5,529 nucleotides of DNA from NCBI GenBank assembly GCA_023249395.1, contig JAHFCS010000170.1:1-5529 (forward strand). The letters are read 5' to 3'. A program made the translations under genes and the position numbers. The notes beneath the pieces were generated by a model. It ran no database searches. It worked only from the letters and a program-made list of their open reading frames with translations, and was not told the DNA's origin. The DNA is from Gemmatimonadota bacterium (GTDB lineage Bacteria > Gemmatimonadota > Gemmatimonadetes > Gemmatimonadales > Gemmatimonadaceae). Each line of letters begins with the position of its first letter. Position 1 is the first letter of the stretch. Shown here one piece after another: positions 1 to 5,529 of this stretch.

Positions 1-139
1 GGAGTTGTTGCCAGACAGGTCGTGTTCGAATGGACTCGAGGTCCTCGAACACGTCGTCGAGCATCTTGTGGCCTATCGCTCGTGTCGAGTCCCAGTCATC
101 TGGATCGAGCGTCTCCTCCAAGTGCATTTCCGCCGTCAT
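1..139 (-). CDS. Group II PLP-dependent amino acid decarboxylase, N-terminal fragment (cut by window edge)
   Basis: Translating the minus strand from the ATG at 139 gives 46 residues, beginning MTAEMHLEETLDPDDWD and ending RTRPVWQQL, open to the left edge. The pattern LDPDDW, then R-x-x-GH-x-M-x-DD, then L-x-x-I-R-x-RPVW matches the N-terminal helices of the aromatic-L-amino-acid/tyrosine decarboxylase family (Pfam PF00282 type), where this segment helps build the dimer interface. Family members are cytoplasmic PLP enzymes that decarboxylate amino acids to amines. The PLP lysine and all active-site residues lie outside the window, so substrate and activity cannot be judged. The frame is open upstream to a TGA at 179-181 but offers no ATG, GTG or TTG before 139. 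The Shine-Dalgarno is weak (GAAG just upstream). A second Met at codon 5 is an alternative start. It lies 75 bp downstream of the kinase stop, on the same strand. Confidence 0.75.
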   Translation of the reverse strand, partial: MTAEMHLEETLDPDDWDSTRAIGHKMLDDVFEDLESIRTRPVWQQL

Positions 140-142
140 GTC

Positions 143-169
143 TTCAGCCAGTAGTTGATCCTGGCTGAA
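143..169. repeat. Perfect 9-bp inverted repeat before the decarboxylase start
   Basis: The arms TTCAGCCAG (143-151) and CTGGCTGAA (161-169) are exact reverse complements separated by 9 nt. The structure ends 3 nt upstream of the decarboxylase ATG, so in the transcript the proximal arm would pair with the only purine-rich Shine-Dalgarno-like stretch. No T-run follows on the minus strand, so it is not a canonical intrinsic terminator for the kinase gene. It may be an operator or a translational hairpin; the role is inferred. Confidence 0.5.
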
Positions 170-214
170 AGATATGCCTCAAAAGCGTTGCAATCACTCA
201 GGACCGGAGGGCTC

Positions 215-2488
215 CTAACGTGACCGACTGTATTGTTTGACCAGCGCGTCCGCTTCCTGCGCTCGCCCGGTGCCGCGAAGGAGCTGTGCGTAATCGCCCA
301 CGGTCTCCGCGACTTTCGGATCGCCGGGCCCCAGAGCGGCTTCGCGGATGCGCAGGGCACGCTTGTAGGCCGCCTCGGATTCCGCAGTCCTGCCGCCTGC
401 ATCGCGAAGCAATCCCGCTAATCCATTGAGTGTCACCGCGATACTCGGGTGGCCCGGTTTCATCCGGGCTTCCTTGATCTTCAGGGCGCGCCGGAACGCC
501 GGCTCTGCTTCCGCATAACGACCGAGTTTCCAGTAAGTCTCGCCGAGGTTGTTCAGAATCATCGCTACATTGGGGTGCATCGGGTCGAAGGTGCGCTCGA
601 AGATCGCACGCACGCGCTCATACAACGGAAGCGCATCGCCGTAGCGCCCCTCGGACCAATAGACCCCACCAAGGTTGTTCAGCGTCGAGGCAAGACGGGG
701 ATGTTCCGGCCCGAGCCTTCGCTCCTGGATGGCGAGACCGCGGCGCATGTTCGTCTCCGCGTCGGCGTAGCGCCCGGTAGCCCAGTAAACAACGCCTATC
801 GACGCGAAATCCTTGGCCAGTACCGTATCATCAGCGGACAGCTTCCGCTGATCGATCGCCAGAACCCGCTTGTAGAGTGTCTCAGCTTCCGCATTCCGTC
901 CCTGTTGCCAGCGGAGCCCGGCAATGCTGGCCAGCACCCGCGCGACGGCCGGATCTTCACGACCTAAAGCAGTCTCGCGAATCCGGAGTGCGCGGGCATA
1001 ATGACTATCGGCCGAAGCCGCATCACCGTGGTCTCGAATGGCGTCGCCCAATGAGAGCTCGGTCTCGGCGACAGCGACGTTCGTCGGACCCAGTGCTCGT
1101 TCCCGCGCCCGCAACGCCTGCTCCAGCTGGCTTTGCGCGGCGCCGTACAGGCCCAGTCCGACGTACGCAGTCCCGATGGTTTGCATCATCCGGCCCTGCA
1201 GCTCAGGCCGCCCCGAGAGATCAACCAGTGATTTCTGCGCACCGCGGTCAAGCAGCTCGCGCGCTGTCACAGCATTGCCGCGCGATTCACCGGGATCAGA
1301 AACGCGGAAGAGGTCAACAAGAAAATCGCTCACCTGGCGGGCCGCGGCAGCTTCGTTGGCCGCGGCAGCCTCAGCGCGCGTCGCACGCACCATCCCCACG
1401 GCAGTGAATACCGCGCCTATCACCAGCGCCAGCACCGCTGCAGATGTTGCCGCGACTCCCACCCGGTTTCGTCTCACGAATTTCCGAAGGCGATACACCG
1501 GTGTGGGCGGCCGAGCGCTAACCGGCTGGTGAATCAGGAATCGCTCGATGTCCATCGCCATGGCGAATGCGCTTTCGTACCGGCGAGAGCGATCGAAATC
1601 CAGCGCCTTCATCACGATCCAGTCGAGGTCACCCTTCAAGTCGCGACCGAGATGCTCGGGATCCGTGCGCCTCGCGTGTGCGATCGTAGCTCGAAATTTG
1701 CCCAAGCCGGTGAAGCGCGCGCTCGGACGGGGCGCATTGGTTTCCCCCGAAGCCAGACGCGCAATGAAGGCGTGGATGCCTTGACCCGACGGCTCAACCG
1801 GCAGCCGGCCGACGAGCAGCTCGTACAGAATGACTCCGAGCGAATAGATGTCACTTCTCGTGTCCACGTCGATTCCCGACGACTCGGCCTGTTCCGGACT
1901 CATGTAGGACGCGGTGCCGACCGCGAATCCGGCGCGCGTGACCAGCGTACTGTCGGTGAGCTGGAGACCGAGCGCTTTGGCGATGCCGAAGTCGATCACT
2001 TTCGGCTGCGGCTTGCCGTCCTGCTCCGTTACCAGAACATTCGACGGCTTCAGGTCCCGATGGATTACGCCTTTCTGGTGCGCGTGCTGTACCGCGTGGC
2101 ACACTGCGGCGAACAGCTCCAGCCGCTGATTCGTTGAAAGCCGCTTGACGTCGCAGTAGTCCGTCAGGCACATGCCCTTGACGAGCTCCATCGCGAAGAA
2201 GGGCTCACCTTCGGGGGTTTCGCCAGCCTGGAGAACCTTGGCGATTCCGGCATGATCCATGAGCGCCAGGGCTTGGCGCTCAGCTTCGAAACGCGCTCTC
2301 ACTTCGTGCGAATTCAGACCCACGCGAACGATCTTGAGCGCGACGTTACGACGAACCGCGCCAGTCTCGGCCGCTTCGTAAACCGTGCCCATCCCGCCTT
2401 CACCGAGGACGCGAATGATCTTGTACGGTCCGATCGTGTCCGGGTGCTGCGCCTGGGACGAGACTCCAGTTACATCGGTCGGCTGCAC
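215..2488 (-). CDS. Membrane-anchored PknB-type serine/threonine protein kinase with C-terminal TPR domain
   Basis: The 757-residue product phosphorylates Ser/Thr residues, with a cytoplasmic kinase domain and probably an extracytoplasmic sensor. Kinase landmarks are all present: glycine loop GEGGMGTV (29-36), VALK lysine 52, FEAE glutamate 70, HRDLKPSN (143-150, catalytic Asp145), DFG (166-168), SPE (197-199) and DIYSLGVILYELL. It is therefore an RD kinase expected to be active. A single hydrophobic helix lies at about 343-365, preceded by RKFVRRNR, which places the kinase inside. Residues from about 430 to the end are kinesin-light-chain-like TPRs with LGP-type markers at 466, 508, 550, 592, 634, 676 and 719, a nearly strict 42-residue period that suggests protein binding. 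A GTG exists at 2494, but AGGAGG at 2496-2501 sits 1 nt from it and 7 nt from the GTG at 2488, so the latter is chosen. The gene follows the secreted-protein gene by 64 bp. Partner and signal are unknown. Confidence 0.95.
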   Translation of the reverse strand: MQPTDVTGVSSQAQHPDTIGPYKIIRVLGEGGMGTVYEAAETGAVRRNVALKIVRVGLNSHEVRARFEAERQALALMDHAGIAKVLQAGETPEGEPFFAMELVKGMCLTDYCDVKRLSTNQRLELFAAVCHAVQHAHQKGVIHRDLKPSNVLVTEQDGKPQPKVIDFGIAKALGLQLTDSTLVTRAGFAVGTASYMSPEQAESSGIDVDTRSDIYSLGVILYELLVGRLPVEPSGQGIHAFIARLASGETNAPRPSARFTGLGKFRATIAHARRTDPEHLGRDLKGDLDWIVMKALDFDRSRRYESAFAMAMDIERFLIHQPVSARPPTPVYRLRKFVRRNRVGVAATSAAVLALVIGAVFTAVGMVRATRAEAAAANEAAAARQVSDFLVDLFRVSDPGESRGNAVTARELLDRGAQKSLVDLSGRPELQGRMMQTIGTAYVGLGLYGAAQSQLEQALRARERALGPTNVAVAETELSLGDAIRDHGDAASADSHYARALRIRETALGREDPAVARVLASIAGLRWQQGRNAEAETLYKRVLAIDQRKLSADDTVLAKDFASIGVVYWATGRYADAETNMRRGLAIQERRLGPEHPRLASTLNNLGGVYWSEGRYGDALPLYERVRAIFERTFDPMHPNVAMILNNLGETYWKLGRYAEAEPAFRRALKIKEARMKPGHPSIAVTLNGLAGLLRDAGGRTAESEAAYKRALRIREAALGPGDPKVAETVGDYAQLLRGTGRAQEADALVKQYSRSR

Positions 2489-2495
2489 GGTCACC

Positions 2496-2501
2496 CCTCC
2501 T
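2496..2501 (-). promoter_or_regulatory. Ribosome binding site of the kinase gene
   Basis: AGGAGG, a full Shine-Dalgarno match, reads toward the kinase on the minus strand. It is 1 nt from the GTG at 2494 (too close) and 7 nt from the GTG at 2488 (ideal). This decides for the second of two GTG codons two codons apart. Confidence 0.75.
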
Positions 2502-2506
2502 CTCCA

Positions 2507-2532
2507 GCGCTTCTCGTGGACGACAGAAGCGC
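2507..2532. repeat. Perfect 8-bp inverted repeat between secreted-protein and kinase genes
   Basis: The arms GCGCTTCT (2507-2514) and AGAAGCGC (2525-2532) are exact reverse complements with a 10-nt spacer, filling much of the 64-bp gap. On the minus strand the stem ends 5 nt before the kinase Shine-Dalgarno. No T-run follows, so a canonical terminator is not supported. A transcript-stability or attenuation hairpin, or a protein-binding operator, are possible roles. Confidence 0.5.
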
Positions 2533-2552
2533 CTGACAGCAGTATGCCGGAA

Positions 2553-2990
2553 CTATTGGATGATCATGTCCGGGTCGATGACCACCGTATTGGTCGTGCC
2601 GTCGGCGCGAGTACAAACCGCGGTTATGCCGTAGGCGTAGCGTCTGCCAGCCTGGTTGGGTCTCATGCCGGAGCCCTTCGGCGGCCTGGCGGCGTTGCCT
2701 TTATACGGCGGGGACGTCGTGAATGGCCATCCAGGCTGCTTCGACGTGATCGTTATCTCGGGGACGTTCGCATTGGGGTCGAGTACCCAGATGATCGAGT
2801 CTCCCTGCGCCAACTGAGCGGTCCAGGGAGCCACGCTCAACGAGACGGCATTGTTGGGGTTGCAGCGAACGTCCACAGCTACAGTGACGCCTTTTGCGGT
2901 GGACTGGGCCGCGACGGCGCGGGGAAGTGCGATACCGCTCATGAGGAGAGCCATGACAACAGCGGAGGCAACCACGACCGGGCGGGGCAT
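2553..2990 (-). CDS. Small exported beta-rich protein of unknown function
   Basis: The product has 145 residues. It starts MPRPVVVASAVVMALLMSG and ends its leader at about AVAA-QS (residues 25-30), a convincing Sec signal peptide with an A-x-A type cleavage site, so it is exported. The mature part of about 117 residues is rich in alternating hydrophobic strands: VTVAVDV, VSLSVAPW, DSIIWVLDP, EITITS, RYAYGITAVC and NTVVIDPDMII. It has two cysteines (RCNP near the start and AVCT near the end) that could form a disulfide. The layout suggests a small beta-sandwich; a cupredoxin-like fold is possible, but I see no copper-ligand set and do not recognise the family. The longest frame starts at a GTG at 3029 and would bury the leader; the ATG at 2990 has AGGAG 7 nt upstream and begins the signal peptide directly. 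It lies 64 bp upstream of the kinase gene and may share its transcript. Confidence 0.8.
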   Translation of the reverse strand: MPRPVVVASAVVMALLMSGIALPRAVAAQSTAKGVTVAVDVRCNPNNAVSLSVAPWTAQLAQGDSIIWVLDPNANVPEITITSKQPGWPFTTSPPYKGNAARPPKGSGMRPNQAGRRYAYGITAVCTRADGTTNTVVIDPDMIIQ

Positions 2991-2994
2991 TTTT

Positions 2995-3016
2995 GCGCTC
3001 CTATTCAGGGGAGCAC
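2995..3016 (-). promoter_or_regulatory. Hairpin enclosing the Shine-Dalgarno of the secreted-protein gene
   Basis: On the minus strand GTGCTCC (3016-3010) can pair with GGAGCGC (3001-2995) across an 8-nt loop. This gives a 7-bp stem with one G-U pair. The strand GGAG of the ribosome binding site is inside the stem, so opening it could control translation. The stem is short and its function is inferred. Confidence 0.3.
2998..3002 (-). promoter_or_regulatory. Ribosome binding site of the secreted-protein gene
   Basis: AGGAG reads toward the gene with a 7-nt spacer (CGCAAAA) before the ATG at 2990. It selects this ATG over the upstream in-frame GTG at 3029 and agrees with the signal peptide beginning there. 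Confidence 0.75.
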
Positions 3017-3159
3017 AACAGTGGGGCACAAGTTCCTGTCGCGCAAGACGGGCCTGTTTTGATCCCGATTATGTGCCGGGGTATAGGCTGTTGAGATCGA
3101 GGCCGTGTCGCTTCAGCCGATAGCTGGTCATGGGCTGATATTGTCTCAATGCGCACATC

Positions 3160-4980
3160 TTAGAGCGCGTTGTAAATCGTTTCAACGACGAGAGGGTTGC
3201 CCCAGTATTCTGTGTGCGCGATGAGGAACGTTGTCGCGTCGGGGTCGGCGATATTCCCAACGCGCCGTGAATCGGTGGAGTTGCGTGGATCGTAAAGGCC
3301 GAGGCTGCCGCTGATGATGTCCCAGGGAGAATAAATGTTGATCCACTGCTTCGGCCGAAAGCTGTAATCCCGTATTAACGGCTGCACCGAAGCTGCGAGC
3401 GCCTCTCTCGCCTCACTTGTATCCTTCGCCTGCATCCCGAAAATGAATGCTGTCTTATCGAGCGGTGACCCGAAAGTCAGGAGCAGCTTTGTTCGCTCCA
3501 CGACGGTTAGAGCATTCGCGTTCGAGATATCTTCGTTGATCAGCTGGTTCAACGCGTCGTAAACGATGACGCTGCCGAGTGAGTGGCCGACGACGATCAC
3601 TTCCTTGTACTCTTCTTTCCCCGCCTTGTCGTTGAGAGAGTAGATGGACTGGGCGACGTCGTGCACTGATTTCTTGATCTCCTTCCGAACATCATTGAAG
3701 GAGTCGAGCGTATGCGCCGTGACATAGATGGCGACGTCGCCCACATACTGGATCAGGATTTTCCGGATATAGGAGCTCGCAGCAATCAGAAGGGGCCACG
3801 CCAATCCGCTGATAACGATCACCGTAGCGTTTCCGTCGCTCGGGTTTTTCAGCGCCTCGTAGAAAGCGAGGACCAGCAAGAAGGCCAAGACGACGAGAAC
3901 GGCGAACGCACTTGCCACGAGCAGTGTCAGCCAGCCGCCTCGTGAATCGCGGAAATCGCGATAGACTCCCATCGCGATCTTGAAGATCCACCAAATTGCA
4001 ATCACGATCGCCACTACTATCGTGATGCGCCACGCCAACCAGTCGAAGGCGCGGTTGAATCCGGCGACCCCGCTCGTCGAAAAGAGCTGATACCAGAGTT
4101 GAGTGTCCGGGCCAGCACCGCCGCGCACGTGACCGTAGAAGAGAGCGGCGATCGCAATTCCGGCGAGGATGACGATTAAGACGGTAACACCGAAGAGGAC
4201 GACCGTCAGCCATCCCCAAACCTGGCGACGCCGCCGGTTGAGCTTTTTCCTGCTTGCCAGTCGCGCGAGGGCGAGTGACAAACCAATCGCTGCCATCGTA
4301 GTGACAACGGCATTGAATGTGGTGGTAAGATCGGCGAAGAGCCCGTTCGTGAGCCATCCCGGCCTCTGCGCCAGAAGCGCGCGCCCGGCGACGACGACAG
4401 CAATTGCTGAATTCATCTCTACAAGCGACGCGACCGTCGCTAGCGCAATCAACAGGTAGAGCACCGTTCGAATTGGCGTCGGATATTCCTCGTACTCATT
4501 GAACATCCACCGCTTGAACTTCCCCATTGCGTTCTGGAGGCCGTTCTGACCCGCGCCGGCGAGGAATCTGATGACGCCGCCGGCTGATATTTTCCCTTCC
4601 GTCAATGGCGCCCAATAAGCTTCGTACACGTGGGCCTCGAGGGCATTGTCGCCGCTCTTCAGTTGCAGCTCGATTCGTCGCAGCCACTGTTCGCCCGATT
4701 TGAGAGTATTCGCAATCGGATCCGGATTGTCATTGCCTTCGGCGATGTCCTTTTGGCGGAGTCCCTCGGCCACTTGATCGAGCGTCTGAAACGGGATCTG
4801 CTGCCCCATCCCGTGCGCTACGAAGACCGCCACCTTTCGGCGAGCGGCACCGACCTTACGAACACCGACCTTAAGAACACCGACCTCGGGAACGCCGACC
4901 TCGGGAACGCCGACCTCGGGAACGCCGACCGAGTAATTGGCGGCGCTGTTCGGTTGAGGCTTCTGAGTCGCTGGGGTCAT
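3160..4980 (-). CDS. Membrane alpha/beta hydrolase (lipase/esterase-like) with a multi-helix transmembrane insertion
   Basis: The product has 606 residues. Residues 16-45 are six pentapeptide units of PEVGV type. The hydrolase fold begins with RKVAVFVAHGMGQQ (47-60; HGMG is the likely oxyanion-side motif). It is interrupted by hydrophobic segments at about 170-198, 220-242, 256-282, 315-337, 349-374 and 386-402. It resumes with EVIVVGHSLGS (nucleophile Ser467), LLLTFGSPLDK, SPWD (Asp554) and AHTEYW (His589), a plausible Ser-Asp-His triad. Basic loops (RKKLNRRRR at 244-252, YRDFRDSR at 339-346) suggest that both hydrolase halves face the cytoplasm. The substrate is unknown; lipid or ester hydrolysis is an inference from the fold. 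A GTG at 5019 extends the frame by 13 codons and overlaps the upstream stop, but it has no Shine-Dalgarno, whereas GGGAG lies 5 nt before the ATG at 4980. Confidence 0.88.
   Translation of the reverse strand: MTPATQKPQPNSAANYSVGVPEVGVPEVGVPEVGVLKVGVRKVGAARRKVAVFVAHGMGQQIPFQTLDQVAEGLRQKDIAEGNDNPDPIANTLKSGEQWLRRIELQLKSGDNALEAHVYEAYWAPLTEGKISAGGVIRFLAGAGQNGLQNAMGKFKRWMFNEYEEYPTPIRTVLYLLIALATVASLVEMNSAIAVVVAGRALLAQRPGWLTNGLFADLTTTFNAVVTTMAAIGLSLALARLASRKKLNRRRRQVWGWLTVVLFGVTVLIVILAGIAIAALFYGHVRGGAGPDTQLWYQLFSTSGVAGFNRAFDWLAWRITIVVAIVIAIWWIFKIAMGVYRDFRDSRGGWLTLLVASAFAVLVVLAFLLVLAFYEALKNPSDGNATVIVISGLAWPLLIAASSYIRKILIQYVGDVAIYVTAHTLDSFNDVRKEIKKSVHDVAQSIYSLNDKAGKEEYKEVIVVGHSLGSVIVYDALNQLINEDISNANALTVVERTKLLLTFGSPLDKTAFIFGMQAKDTSEAREALAASVQPLIRDYSFRPKQWINIYSPWDIISGSLGLYDPRNSTDSRRVGNIADPDATTFLIAHTEYWGNPLVVETIYNAL
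4846..4935 (-). repeat. Six tandem 15-bp repeats inside the hydrolase gene
   Basis: Six contiguous 15-bp units begin at 4846, 4861, 4876, 4891, 4906 and 4921. The units at 4891 and 4906 are identical and the one at 4876 differs by one silent base; units toward 4846 and at 4921 diverge. Each encodes five residues on the minus strand, giving YSVGV, PEVGV three times, LKVGV and RKVGA. Copy-number change would keep the frame. They sit between the start codon and the first hydrolase strand, in a probably flexible region. Confidence 0.95.
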
Positions 4981-4985
4981 TACAA

Positions 4986-4990
4986 CTCCC
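4986..4990 (-). promoter_or_regulatory. Ribosome binding site of the hydrolase gene
   Basis: GGGAG followed by TTGTA and the ATG at 4980 gives a 5-nt spacer. The alternative GTG at 5019 is preceded by TTTAACTCC, with no Shine-Dalgarno match, although it makes a GTGA overlap with the upstream stop codon. Confidence 0.65.
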
Positions 4991-5015
4991 GGAAACGAGT
5001 GGGGGCGTGCATCGA

Positions 5016-5529
5016 TCACGGAGTTAAATCGTCAAGATCGAACCATCGACCAGCGCGCCAGATTTCGATTCGATGGATCGGGTGTATCTCCCACAGAGTT
5101 CGCCGGTATTTTCCGAGATGTCCTTTGTGGACCGGATCGAGAAGGAGATATCCACTGACTCGAACTGAATCAGGTGCACCAACAAGCGGCTTGAGATTCT
5201 CCGGTATCCAGGCTGGATGGTTTTTCTTGATGCGAGGAGTTGTCTCGACCACCATGGCTTCTGATTCCGGATCTCCGAAGCTACCGACCAGAGCGATATG
5301 CCAATCTGTTCGCTCCTCTCCACTGGCTCCGCAGTTTGTCGCTTCGGTGTTCCCGGCCTGCGGCCTGAGCGCGACGATGAAACCCGTCACTGTCAACGCA
5401 TCGCCTTCGTACGGCTGGATCACATCCAGTTGATCCGACGTCCAGTGATCGCGGCGAGTTGAAGCGTCGCGTGGCCAGTCGAGGTCCGTAATAGCACTGA
5501 AAGCAACGGTGTGATAACGAACGGGGAGA
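5016..5529 (-). CDS. Uncharacterised OB-fold-like protein, start beyond the right edge
   Basis: The minus-strand frame is open from the right edge to a TGA at 5016, giving 170 visible residues. A GTG at 5423 is the first possible start inside the window, but the 35 codons before it read like protein (AFSAITDLDWPRDAS) and hold no start codon, so the true start is probably outside. The visible part has strand-like segments DALTVTGFIVALRP, DWHIALVGSF and AMVVETTP. It then has VRVSGYLLLDPVH followed by G-K-Y-R-x-TLWEIHPIHRIEIW. The last block resembles a recurrent bacterial OB-fold-like family in which LLDP-x-H, G-K-x-R-x-TLWEIHP is conserved; I know it only as uncharacterised. No catalytic motif is apparent. 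Binding of nucleic acid or another ligand is an inference from the fold. The hydrolase ATG lies 35 bp downstream, so the two are probably co-transcribed. Confidence 0.75.
   Translation of the reverse strand, partial: LPVRYHTVAFSAITDLDWPRDASTRRDHWTSDQLDVIQPYEGDALTVTGFIVALRPQAGNTEATNCGASGEERTDWHIALVGSFGDPESEAMVVETTPRIKKNHPAWIPENLKPLVGAPDSVRVSGYLLLDPVHKGHLGKYRRTLWEIHPIHRIEIWRAGRWFDLDDLTP

Larger units (their letters stand above)
2991..3159. other. Widest intergenic gap, between hydrolase and secreted-protein genes
   Basis: These 169 bp carry no gene I can support. They hold the ribosome binding site and hairpin described separately, and a CATAAT hexamer on the minus strand (3073-3068) that resembles a -10 box but lacks a good -35 partner. 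It is the most likely place in the window for an internal promoter, since the other gaps are 35 to 75 bp. Confidence 0.4.

Noticed and set aside
200..216. AGGA/TCCT inverted repeat at the kinase stop codon as a terminator
   Set aside because: Only 4-bp arms and no T-run.
449..2137. Several long plus-strand frames opposite the kinase gene
   Set aside because: They are mirror frames of a GC-rich coding region whose minus-strand product has complete kinase and TPR motifs; their translations are arginine-rich with no domain.
3068..3073. CATAAT on the minus strand as a -10 promoter element
   Set aside because: Five of six bases match, but no hexamer 16-18 nt upstream resembles TTGACA; too weak to call.
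3113..3138. TCAGCC/GGCTGA inverted repeat downstream of the hydrolase stop as a terminator
   Set aside because: Only 6-bp arms with a 14-nt loop and no T-run; expected by chance at this spacing.
3069..3260. 63-codon minus-strand frame across the hydrolase 3' end and the intergenic gap
   Set aside because: It overlaps the conserved C-terminal part of the hydrolase in another frame and has no recognisable features; I see no reason to call it a gene.
4846..4935. CRISPR-like repeat array
   Set aside because: The units are 15 bp, directly contiguous without spacers, and in frame within a coding region.
5006..5020. CGTG/CACG palindrome at the OB-fold gene stop
   Set aside because: Four-bp arms are common by chance and part of it is coding sequence.
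4630..5433. Long plus-strand frame with pentapeptide-like repeats
   Set aside because: It lies antisense to two better-supported genes; outside the 15-bp repeat array it has no recognisable motif and is arginine- and serine-rich low-quality sequence.

Overview
The window reads as five genes in a row, all on the minus strand, with no convincing plus-strand gene. In transcription order (right to left) they are: a small OB-fold-like protein whose start lies off the right edge; a membrane protein carrying an alpha/beta hydrolase domain interrupted by about six transmembrane helices; a small exported beta-rich protein; a PknB-type serine/threonine kinase with one membrane anchor and a long tetratricopeptide (TPR) tail; and the first 46 codons of a PLP-dependent amino acid decarboxylase, cut by the left edge.

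The moderately high GC content, frequent GTG start codons and the style of the kinase (FEAERQAL, DYC, DIYSLGVILYELL and DLDWIVMKAL signatures followed by a transmembrane helix and kinesin-light-chain-like TPRs) resemble the expanded kinase families of Acidobacteriota, Gemmatimonadota and Planctomycetota. Acidobacteriota or Gemmatimonadota fit best. This is an inference from family style, not a proven placement.

Layout: 1-139 decarboxylase N-terminus; 140-214 intergenic with a perfect 9-bp inverted repeat; 215-2488 kinase; 2489-2552 intergenic with a perfect 8-bp inverted repeat; 2553-2990 secreted protein; 2991-3159 the widest gap, with a hairpin over the Shine-Dalgarno; 3160-4980 hydrolase, with six 15-bp tandem repeats near its 5' end; 4981-5015 short gap; 5016-5529 OB-fold-like protein.

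Three genes have a distant GTG or poorly spaced GTG as the longest possible start, but a well-spaced Shine-Dalgarno points to a later codon in each: kinase GTG at 2488, secreted protein ATG at 2990, hydrolase ATG at 4980.

The close spacing and common strand allow an operon, most plausibly OB-fold protein plus hydrolase, and secreted protein plus kinase. A functional link between the groups cannot be shown from sequence. The kinase would sense something outside the membrane through its TPR domain, and the neighbouring exported protein is a reasonable candidate partner. No mobile element, CRISPR array, rRNA or tRNA was seen.
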